NCBI RefSeq assembly: GCF_047511655.1
Contig: NC_133390.1
Coordinates: forward strand, 131,803,583-131,867,582
Length of the DNA stretch: 64,000 nt
Direction of reading: 5' to 3'
DNA from: Castor canadensis
Taxonomy: Eukaryota > Chordata > Mammalia > Rodentia > Castoridae
Shown here: positions 55,104-64,000 of the stretch, piece by piece
Layout of the letters: every line of letters begins with the position of its first letter
How positions within the stretch are numbered: the stretch's first letter is position 1
Position numbers and translations under genes: made by a program
Notes under the pieces: generated by a model
The model's input: the letters and a program-made list of their open reading frames with translations, nothing else
What the model was told of the DNA's origin: nothing
The model's database searches: none

Positions 55104-58100
55104 TCATGGCTGCATAAAATTCCATTGTGTATAAATACCACATTTTCTTGACCATTCGTCAGTAGTGGGACATCTTGGCTGTTTCCATAACTTGGTTATT
55201 GTGAATAGTGCTGCAATAAACATGGGTGTGCAGGTGCCTCTGGAGTAACCTGTGTCACAGTCTTTTGGGTATATCCCCAAGAGTGGTATTGCTGGGTCAT
55301 ATGGTAGATCAATGTTTAGCTTTTTAAGTAGCCTCCAAATTTTTTTCCAGAGTGGTTGTACTAGCTTACATTCCCGCCAGCAGTGTAAGAGAGTTCCTTC
55401 TTCCCCGCATCCTCGCCAAAACCTGTTGTTGGTGGTGTTGCTAATGATGGCTATCCTAACAGGGGTGAGGTGGAATCTTAGTGTGGTTTCAATTTGCATT
55501 TCCTTTATTGCAAGAGATGGTGAGCATTTTTTCATGTGTTTTTTGGCCATTTGAATTTCTTCTTTTGAGAACATTCTATTTAGTTCACTTGCCCATTTCC
55601 TTATTGGTTCATTAATGTTGGGAGAATTTAGTTTTGTAAGTTCCCTATATATTCTGGTTATCATTCCTTTGTCTGATGTGTAGCTGGCAAATATTTTCTC
55701 CCACTCTGTGGGTGTTTTCTTCAGTGTAGAGACCATTTATTTTGTTGAGCAGAAGCTTTTTAGTTTTATGAAGTCCCACTTATCTATGCTATCTCTTAGT
55801 TGCTGTGCTGCTGGGGTTCCATTGAGAAAGTTCTTGCCTATACCTATTAATTCCAGAGTATTTCCTACTGTTTCCTGTATCAACTTTAGAGTTTGGGGTC
55901 TGATATTAAGATCTTTGATCCATTTTGGGTTAATATTGGTATAGAGTGATATACACAGATCTAGTTTCAGTTTTTTGCAGACTGCCAACCATTTTTCCCA
56001 GCAGTTTTTGTTGAAGAGGCTGTCTTTTCTTCATCATATATTATCAGTGCCTTTGTCAAAGACAAGTTGGTTATAGTTGTGTGCCTTCATATCTTGGACC
56101 TCTATTCTGTTCCACTGGTCTTCATGTCTGTTTTTGTGCCAGTACCATGCTGTTTTTATTATTACTGCTTTGTAATATAGTTTGAAGTCAGGTATCGTGA
56201 TACCTCCAGCATTGTTCTTTTGACTGAGTATTGCCTTGGCTATTCGTGGCCTCTTGTGTTTCCATATAAATTTAACAGTAGATTTTTCAATCTCTTTAAT
56301 GAATGTCATTGGAATTTTGATGGGAATTGCATTAAACATGTAGATTACTTTTGGGAGTATCGACATTTTTACTATGTTGATTCTACCAATCCATAAGCAT
56401 GGGAGATCTCTCCACTTTTTGTAGTCTTCCTCAATCTCTTTCTTAGAAGTTTTATAGTTTTCCTTGTAGAGGTCGCTCACATCCTTTGTTAGGTTTACAC
56501 CTAGGTACTTGATTTTTTTGAGGCAATTGTAAATGGAATTATTTTCATACATTCTTTCTCAGTTTGTTCATTATTAGTGTATAGAAATGCTAATGACTTT
56601 TCTATGTTGATTTTATATCCTGCTTCCTTGCTATAGCTATTGATGGTGTCTAGGAGCTTTTGAGTAGAGTTTTTTGGGTCTTTAAGGTATAGGATCATGT
56701 CATCTGCAAATAGGGCTATTTTGACAGTTTCTTTACCTATTTGTATTCCTTTTTTTCCTTCTTCTTGCCTAATTGCTCTGGCTAGGAATTCCAGTACTAT
56801 GTTGGATAGGAGTGGAGATAGTGGGCATCCTTGTCTGGTTCCTGATTTTAGAGGGAATGGTTTTAACTTTTCTCCGTTAAGTATAATGCTGGCTGTAGGT
56901 TTGTCATATATAGCTTTTATAATGTTGAGGTACTTTCCTTCTATTCCTAGTTTTTTAAGAGCTTTTATCATGAAATGGTGTTGGATCTTGTCAAAGGCTT
57001 TTTCTGCATCTATTGAGATGATCAAGTGGTTTTTGTCTTTGCTTCTGTTAATGTGGTTTATTACATTTATTGATTTTCATATGTTGAACCACCCCTGCAT
57101 CCCTGGGATGAACTCTACTTGGTCGTGGTGAATAATCTTTTTGATGTGTTGTTGAATTTGGTTTGCCATTATTTTGTTGAGGATTTTTGCATCAATGTTC
57201 ATTAAGGAGATTGGCCTATAGTTCTCCTTCTTGGAGGTGTCTTTGCCTGGTTTTGGGATAAGTGTAATACTGGCTTCATAACATGTGTTTGGCAGTTTTC
57301 CTTCCCTTTCTTTTTCATGGAACAGTTTAAGGAGGGTTGGTGTCAGTTCTTCTTTAAGGGTCTGATAGAATTCAGGAGAGAATCCATCAGGTCCTGGACT
57401 TTTCTTTTTGGGGAAACTCTTGATTGCTGCTTCAATTTCATTTTGTGTTATAGATCTATTCGGGTGATTAATATCCTCTTGGTTCAGTTTTGGATGATCA
57501 TACATATCTAGAAATCTGTCCATTTCTTTAAGATTTTCAAATTTATTTGAATTTATGTTCTCAAAGTAGTCTCTGATGATTTCCTGGACTTCCATGGTGT
57601 TTGTTGTTATCTCCCCTTTTGCATTCCTGATTCTACTAATTTGGGTTTTTTCTCTCCTCATTTTAGTCAGGTTTTCCAGGGGTCTGTTGATCTTGTTTAT
57701 TTTTTCAAAGAACCAACTTTTTGTTCCATTAATTCTTCGTATGTTTTTTTTGGTTTCTATTTCGTTAATTTCAGCTCTTATTTTTATTATTTCTCTCCTT
57801 CTCTTTGTTTTGAGATTTGCTTGTTCTTGTTTTTCTAGGAGTTTGAGATGTATCATTAGGTCATTGATTTGGGATCTTTCAGTCTTTTTAATATATGCAC
57901 TCATGGCTATAAACTTTCCTCTCAGGACTGCCTTAGCTGTGTCCCATAGATTCCAGTAGGTTGTGTTTTCATTTTCATTGTCTTCCAGGAACTTTTAAAT
58001 TTGCTCTTTTATTTCATCAATGACCCATTGTTCATTAAGCAATGAGTTATTCAGTTTCCAGCTGTTTGCATGTTTTTTGTCTTTACTTTTGTTGTTGAGT

Positions 58101-58807
58101 TCTAGTTTTATTGCATTGTGATCAGATAGTATGCACGGTATTATTTCTATTTTCTTATATTTGCTGAGGCTTGCTTTGTTGCCCTAGGATATGATCTGTT
58201 TTGGATAAGGTTCCATGGGCTGCTGAGAAGAATGTATATTGTGTAGAAGTTGGATGAAATGTTCTGTAGACATCAAGTAGGTCCATTTGATCTATTGTAT
58301 ATTTTAGATCTAGGATTTCTTTATTGATTTTTTGTTTGGATGACCTATCTATTGATGATAATGGTGTGTTACAGTTTCCCACAACCATTGTGTTGGAGTT
58401 AATATATCGTTTTAGGTCATTCAGGGTATGTTTGATGAAATTGGGTGTGTTGACATTGGGTGCATATAGGTTGATAATTTTATTTCCTTTTGGTCTATTT
58501 GCACTTTTATTAGTATGGAATGTTCTTCTTTATCTCATTTGATCAATATAGGTTTGAAGTCTATTTTGTCAGAGATAAGTATTGCTACTCCTGCCTGTTT
58601 TCGGGGGCCACTGGCTTAATAGATCTTCTTCCAGCCTTTCATCCTAAGCCTATGCTTATTTCTGTTAGTGAGATGGGTCTCTTGAAAGCAACAAATTGTT
58701 GGATCTTCCTTTTTAATCCAGTTCATCAAACAGGGCCTTTTGATGGGGGAATTAAGTACATTAACACTAAGTGGTAGTACTGATAGGTATGTGGTGATTC
58801 CTGTCAT
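55104..58807 (-). pseudogene. L1 ORF2 (endonuclease/reverse transcriptase), broken
   Basis: From ATG at 58807. Endonuclease (58807-58155, QETHL landmark), RT (57904-56501, IDAEKAFD and FADD at about 56710-56699), C-terminal Cys-rich region (55736-55104, [11 protein letters not shown]). In-frame stops are visible at 57079-57077, 56036-56034 and 55739-55737, plus frameshifts in the endonuclease and near 56.5 kb. Normal L1 role: target-primed reverse transcription in the nucleus. This copy cannot make the protein. Confidence 0.93.
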
Positions 58808-58890
58808 TTAATTGTCTTAGTTGTTTGAAGGTTTGGTTGTGTGTACCTAAGTTGAGGTTATGCTCTACTTTCTTGCTTTTTCTTTTCCTG

Positions 58891-60057
58891 TTATTTGGTG
58901 CTGCCTGCCCTTTCATGGTTATGTTGGGTTTCATTTTCTGTGTGCAGAATCCCTTGAAGAATCTTTTGTAGTGGTGGATTTGTGGTCACATATTGTTTTA
59001 GTTTCTGCTTATCATGGAAGACTTTTATTGTTCCATCTATTTTGAATGATAGTTTTGCTGGGTAGAGTATCCTATGGTTGAAGTTATTTTCATTCAGTGC
59101 CTGGAAGATCTCATCCCAAGCTCTTCTTGCTTTTAGTGTTTCTGTTGAGAAGTCTGCTGTGATTTTGATGGGTTTACCTTTGTATGTTATTTGTTTTTTC
59201 TCTCTTACAGCTTTCAATATTCTTTCTTGGGTCTCTGTATTTGTTTTTTTAATGATAATATGCCATGGGTTAGATATATTTTGGTCTGGTCTGCTTGGTG
59301 TTCTGGAGGCCTCTTGCATCTATATGGGCATGGATTTCTCTAGATTTGGGAAATTTTCTGTTATTATTTTGTTGAATATATTACACATTCCCTTTGCTTG
59401 CACCTCTTCTCCTTCTTCAATGCCCATGATTCTCAGGTTTGGTTTTTTGATGGAGTTGGTGAGTTCTTGCATTTTTCTTTTCACAGGTCTTGAGTTGTTT
59501 AACTAATAGTTCTTTGGTTTTTACTTTAATTACCATTTCATCTTCAAGTTCTGAGATTCTGTCTTCTGTTTGTTCTATTCTGTTGGATTGGCCTTCCTTT
59601 TGTTTTGCAATTCTGTTTCGTTCTTTTTTCTGAGGTTTTCCATATCCTGAGTCGTTTTCTCTTTAATGTTGTCTATTTTTGTCCTGAGTTCGTTTATCTC
59701 TTTATTAATTGTGTTCTCTGTTTCACTTTGGTGTTTATACAGTGCTTCTATGGTTTCTTTTATTTCTTTTTGTGCTTTTTCAAATTCTCTATTTTTGTTG
59801 TCTTGGAATTTCTTGAGTGTCTCCTATACATTTTAGTTGACCATATCCAGTATCATCTGTATAAAATTCTCATTGATTACCTGTAGTATTTCTTCTTTTA
59901 GATTATTCTTGTGAACTTCAATTGGTTCTTTGGCACAGTTTATCTTCATTTTGTTGGAGTCTGGACCTGAGTATCTGTTTTCTTCATTTTTCTCTGGTTC
60001 CTGTACTAATTTTTTGCTGTGGGGAAACTGGTTTCCCTGTTTTTTCTGTCTTCCCAT
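58891..60057 (-). pseudogene. L1 ORF1 (RNA-binding chaperone), broken
   Basis: Starts at ATG 60057 (MGRQKKQGN), N-terminal piece to 59833 then a stop. The C-terminal RNA-binding part (59319-58891) has RPDQNISNPWHIIIKKTNTE and KPIKITADFS, typical of L1 ORF1p RRM/CTD. 83 nt separate it from ORF2, the usual bicistronic spacing. Confidence 0.9.
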
Positions 60058-61415
60058 CATTGCCCTTGGTGTTGTTATTGTCCCTGTACTGTGTACAATT
60101 AAGTATTTTGTAGCTTGTAATAATAACATTGGCGATATTTAGAATGGAAGGTTGGAGAGGGAAAGCACAGAAGTTAAAGAAAGAGGGAAAAACAAATAAG
60201 CAAACAAAAAACCCAAAACAAACAAACAAACAAAAAAGTTCAAAGATATAAATGGAGAGATAGTATACTAATCAACAGTAAACTGAACAGGCATTAGACA
60301 GAGAGAGGATTGAGAAAAAAATGAAATAAAAAAAATCTCCAAGTTCAAATGCAATAAAGTTTCAGTCTTAATAATTTTGGTGTTAGTCCCTCAGTCTCCA
60401 ATCCTGGAGATGGTGTCTCAGAAGTAGTTCTGTCATTGTCTCCTCAAGGGGGAAAAAAACCAAATCAAACAAAACAAAACAAAACACCACAAAGTGTCCC
60501 AAGTTCAAATGCAATACAGTTTCAGTAAGTTTTTCAGCATGCAGGTGTAGTTCGGTTGTTGTCTCATCAAAGGTAGGGAGAAAAAAAAAAAGAGTCTGGA
60601 GACAGTGCTGTGAATGGCTATCTGAGGCTGTGGCTCACCTGCCCGCTGCTGTCAGCCTGATGTTGCTGGAGGCTTTATTTACACAGATCTGTGGGGTGAG
60701 CTTAACACTCACCTAGCCCCGCAGGGTTTGTTTACTTAGAGTTCTCCTGGTTGCGACCGCCACTGCTACAAGCTTTCCCCTTTCCAAGCACACTGGGGGA
60801 GGTGATACTGCACCTGCTTTCTCTGGCTGGTTTGTTTATTTATAGTTCACATGGGAAGTTGGCCTTCCCCTCTCTCCTGCAGAGTTTTCCTCCCACTGCC
60901 GCTTTTGCAAGCTTTCCTGCTCCTGGTTGCTGGGTGGGTGCCGCTACTCCTGCCTTCTCCAGCCGGCTTGTTTATTTACAGTTCCATGAGGGATTGCCCC
61001 TCCCCCCTCTTCGGCACTCAGGGTGCCCTGCCCTCTTTGCTACGTGTCTTTTTTGTTGTTATTGCTTATTATTCAGGTTTTTTTTCTTTTTTCCCTAGGT
61101 GGGAGTTGGTCTGTCCGGGGTCTATGCTGATCTGGCCCAGGGTTGTCTGTGTACCATGTGCCGCTTAGCTTACCTTGTGGTCTGCTTCTTCCCAAGCGAT
61201 CTTGGTGCTGGCTTCTGGAGCACAGGAGCCCTCCTGGTTTCTCCGTTTAATGTGAAGTGGGAATGCCATGCACAGGCTGGAGGTGTGGAGGAGTCAAAGT
61301 TTTGCCTCTTCTCAGTGGTTTTTCCTGTAAGGTGTATCTCTAGTGTCTCTCCAAGATTTTACTTTAGGAGGCACACTTTCTGCTTCCTCCCTCTAGCCGC
61401 CATCTTGGAATCTCC
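60058..61415 (-). promoter_or_regulatory. L1 5'UTR with tandem units
   Basis: 1.36 kb, G/C-rich upstream half. Repeated blocks begin with TTTGTTTAYTTA-like words at about 60669, 60726, 60830 and 60966 (window strand), each followed by related C/T-rich sequence. The YY1-type motif lies at the extreme 5' end. Functions as the internal promoter in active L1s. Confidence 0.75.
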
Positions 61416-61429
61416 TGTTGGAGTTGTTA

Positions 61430-61825
61430 ACCTGGGTGTGGTTAACGAGCTTTTCAGTGATGGTGATGCTTCGGACCTCTAGCCATTGTTCCCAAGACAG
61501 ATGGGGCTAAAACATATATACTGACCATCATGAAAGCACACTGAGTAGGTGATATGGTTGTGGGTGCATGATCAGCAATGGTACCTGCACAGGAATAATA
61601 AGTATGGAAAACCAAAGTTTTGGTAACAACACTCCCCACTCAGGTAGTGTGCATACATGAGTCATAGTCCAAAGCCTGGGGATTCCCAGGTAGAGAGCTG
61701 ACCAGGATTAGCGAGAAGAAAACACAGAAGTGACTCATCCTCAAAGGTGAGTTGGGCAACACCTCAGGCTTTGCCATGCATAGACTAGTTAGTTTCCAGA
61801 GCAGGGTTGATGTCTCATTGTCCAT
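61430..61825 (-). pseudogene. ERV-B env remnant, N-terminal part
   Basis: Minus-strand frames 61825-61640 and 61639-61454 look like the start of a class I retroviral env: a hydrophobic leader near 61740-61690, then Cys/Trp-poor surface-like sequence. They are separated by a stop, and continuity is lost at the L1 insertion (61428). Confidence 0.65.
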
Positions 61826-63080
61826 GGTATCCTGGGAAGCAGGGTTCTGCTGGAGAAGGGCGTGGATGTTGTATGGTGAGGCTGGATCCAGGATGCATCC
61901 CCATTTAAGGGAAGCACCACTAGGCTGTGGTGGATCCAGGGAATGATCTCTTCTACCTTAACTGTGGGGGGGGCAGACAAAACAGCAACAAAACTGCCCC
62001 TCCAGTGTGGCTTTAGCAGTTGAACATTTTATTCCTTTACCCAACAGCATCCCTTGGTTTATAAGGGTGCGTGGGAGTTGTCAGGCTAATAGGGAGTCTC
62101 TCTCTTACCCAGTTATTGATTATTGAGAGAGTCAACCCAAGGGTTTGTATCTGCTGTCTCAGGGTGAGGTTACCTATTTTCTTAAGGTTTCCTTGCAGGC
62201 CCTTGACTAAAGGGGATGAATGCCCAAAAAAATTTTCCGAAGGGCAGAGACCCATCTGTTTGGTGGGGCTTGACTTAATCCTGAGCAAGGCTATGGGCAG
62301 TAATTGATCCCCTAGTATGTGGGTCTCCTGGCAGTTTTCCCAGTTGTAATTTTAGAGTCCTGTTTATATGTTCTACTTTCCCTGAACTCTGGGGGCAGTA
62401 GGCTGTGTGCAGCTTCCAAGTTATTCCTAACTGCTTACCCATCAACCACATCAGCCACAAAGGCTGGCCCACTGTCTGACCCAATAGACACAGGTATTCC
62501 AAATCTAGGGATGATTTCCTTTAACAGGCACCTGGTCACTTCCTGGGCTTTCCCAGTGTGAATAGGGAAGGCTTCCATCCATCCTGAGAAGGTGCAGAAA
62601 AACATCAGCAAATACTTGCATCCTCTGGCCTGTGGCATCTCAGTAAAGTCCACAATCAGGTTTTCAAAAGGAGTTCCTCCAACACTTTGCACCTGAGGTG
62701 GCACTCCTGGCTCTTGTCGGAGATTGTTTCTGGTACATAAATTGTACCTCTCACATACTGTCTTACTTATGCTGAAAAGTTTGGGGATAAAGAATGCTGG
62801 GCCAGAGTGCTCTCAAGAGCTGTCCACCCTGAGTGAGTTCCTCCATGGAACTGCTTGACAAATGTAGGAGCCAGTGACTCAGGTATGGCAATGCAGCCAT
62901 CAGTAAACTTCTGCCATCTGTCCAGTACAAAATTTTCTCCTTCAGTCTCAAACCAAGCCTATTCTTGTGAAGTATACCATGAGTTCCATTCAGATAATGG
63001 ACACAGGAACAAGGCAGCTGCCAGTGAGGCTGAGGTTTGTCCTCCTGTGAGGGCTGCTCGCTTGGCTTCCCTATCAGCCT
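61780..63080 (-). pseudogene. ERV-B pol remnant: RNase H end and integrase
   Basis: From about 63080 the minus strand shows the end of RNase H, then the zinc-binding N-terminal part of integrase (62960-62700), and the catalytic core with Asp near 62650 (VDFTEM), Asp near 62476 (GSDSGP) and Glu near 62373 (GKVEH), i.e. the D,D-35-E triad. The C-terminal domain is at 62288-61860. The core switches frame between 62480 and 62440, and stops occur elsewhere, so it is dead. The 5' part (LTR, gag, RT) is absent. Confidence 0.9.
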
Positions 63081-63130
63081 TTTTGCTCAGGCTGGCTTCA
63101 AACTGCCACCCTCCTGATCTCTACCTCTGG
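63050..63130 (-). repeat. 7SL half of a SINE at the ERV-B truncation point
   Basis: TTTTTGCTCAGGCTGGCTTCAAACTGCCACCCTCCTGATCTCTACCTC is an antisense SINE 7SL part directly abutting the RNase H remnant. Confidence 0.75.
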
Positions 63131-63139
63131 GGAGGGGGT

Positions 63140-64000
63140 TCTGTCATCTAGTTTTGTTGTAAATTTGTCCATGTATTTTAATTTTGCTAAGTGCCATGTT
63201 ATTTTTTACATGGGATTCAAGGAAATTCAAAACCCATGTCTTTCCAGAATCCTAGTGGATCATCCTGGAGTTGTGGACATGAGGAATATTCCTGAAAGCT
63301 TCCATGCTAGGATGACTGCAGTAATGCAGCTACAACGAGAGTGACTATGAGTCACAAAAGTGCATCTTCAACTCAACTTCCTCCCAGTGCAACTCAGCAG
63401 CAGGGGTGTAAGGGAGAGGGTTGGGGTGGACTGGAGTAGCTGTAGTTGCAGGTTTTACAAGAACATATGACTATGTGAGTGCACTGCAAGGACTCCTGTC
63501 AAAACCTTGGGAAGGGCAGGTGTCCACCATTTTGGTAAAGATGGAGTAAACTAGTGTATCTCCATGAGATGGAATAATATGCAGCCCTGGAAAATAATGT
63601 TTGTCAATTTAAAAATAACCTTTTTAAATAATGAATGTGTATTGTAGAAAATTAGAAAATACAGATAATAAAAAATACAGAACATAAGAAAATAAGAATA
63701 TTCCTACTACCCAGAGGTTATCACTTATACACTTTAGCATATGTCCTTCCAGATTTTGAAATGTTTTAATGACAGTTAAAATGACTGTAAGCTATACAAA
63801 ATGAAAAAAAGTGTAACAAATTGTACCTACAATATGACATTGAGTAAAATTATGTATGCATTGAAAAGTATTCAGATGCAATATGTTAAAAATGAAAAAT
63901 GTTAACAGGGCTTATTTGTGGATCAAAGGCTTATGAGTGATTGCTATTTTCCGCTCCAGCACAGAGACTTTTATAATCAGAAAAAGAGTCATTTCAGAAA
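63140..64000. other. Intergenic; old L1 pieces
   Basis: 63560-63600 (GAGATGGAATAATATGCAGCC) and 63640-63770 (AGAAAATTAGAAAATACAG...ATGTCCTTCCAGATTTT) resemble old L1 3' ends. No gene seen. Confidence 0.55.

Larger units (their letters stand above)
54496..61415 (-). mobile_element. Nearly full-length LINE-1 inserted into ERV-B
   Basis: Poly-T then TTTATTCATATGTACATAC (3' end), C-rich 3'UTR, ORF2, ORF1, 5'UTR and a 5' end with the YY1-type motif CCAAGATGGCGGC (61407-61395). Length 6.9 kb. Likely target duplication TGTTGGAGTCATT (54483-54495) / TGTTGGAGTTGTT (61416-61428), two transitions in 13 bp, right copy followed by AA as in the L1 endonuclease site. ORFs are broken, so it is inactive. Confidence 0.93.

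Noticed and set aside
57576..57959. Hydrophobic plus-strand open frame
   Set aside because: Antisense shadow of L1 ORF2 (A-rich coding strand gives Phe/Leu/Ile-rich reverse frames).
61099..61482. 127-codon plus-strand open frame
   Set aside because: It is the antisense of the L1 5'UTR and runs out of the element into ERV-B.
1..64000. CRISPR arrays, operons, phage or plasmid features
   Set aside because: No regularly spaced repeats or prokaryotic gene organisation; the regular arrays are microsatellites.

Overview
The window is a stretch of mammalian nuclear DNA, almost certainly rodent. It carries an intron-rich vertebrate gene, dense 7SL-derived (B1-type) and tRNA-derived (ID-type) SINEs, dimers of the two, LINE-1 copies, MaLR-type LTRs and gammaretrovirus-like endogenous retroviruses. 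The B1-ID dimer, with its '7SL half - A-rich linker - GGCTCAAGTGGTAG half' layout, and the L1 3' end look to me most like beaver (Castor) or a close relative. That species call is an inference from memory.

Positions 1-26.6 kb hold one recognisable protein-coding gene on the minus strand: ENTPD6, a nucleoside diphosphatase of the CD39 family. Eleven consecutive coding exons (615-16471) join in frame through GT-AG introns and give the first 385 residues, from the initiator Met through apyrase conserved regions 1-4. The last ~70 residues lie beyond the left edge. A CpG island (about 25.99-26.83 kb) is the promoter and contains a probable non-coding exon 1. The introns hold SINEs, old L1/L2/MIR pieces and MaLR LTRs.

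On the other side of the CpG island, consensus splice signals on the plus strand suggest a divergent, probably non-coding, transcript (exon about 26908-27274). From 27.3 kb to the right edge I see no functional protein gene. This intergenic part is layered with insertions: an LTR (29.5-30 kb), a U6 snRNA pseudogene (30.27 kb), two B1-B1-ID trimeric SINEs (32.0 and 34.4 kb), a nuclear copy of mitochondrial DNA spanning COX1-WANCY tRNAs-ND2 (37.19-38.35 kb), and a young L1 inserted into an older opposite-strand L1 (40.44-42.03 kb).

The right third is retroviral. ERV-A is a decayed plus-strand provirus (47253-51890) with both LTRs, a perfect 5-bp target duplication, a His-tRNA type primer-binding site, internal deletions and an unexpected 85-bp inverted repeat. 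ERV-B is a minus-strand gammaretrovirus-like element. Its LTR and env part lie at 53.05-54.48 kb and its env start plus pol at 61.43-63.08 kb. It was split by a nearly full-length L1 (54.49-61.42 kb) with its own target duplication, a YY1-type 5' end and tandem 5'UTR units. All retroviral and L1 reading frames that I can follow are broken. I found no prokaryotic-type system, CRISPR array or new enzymatic system; the interest here is in genome-structure archaeology.
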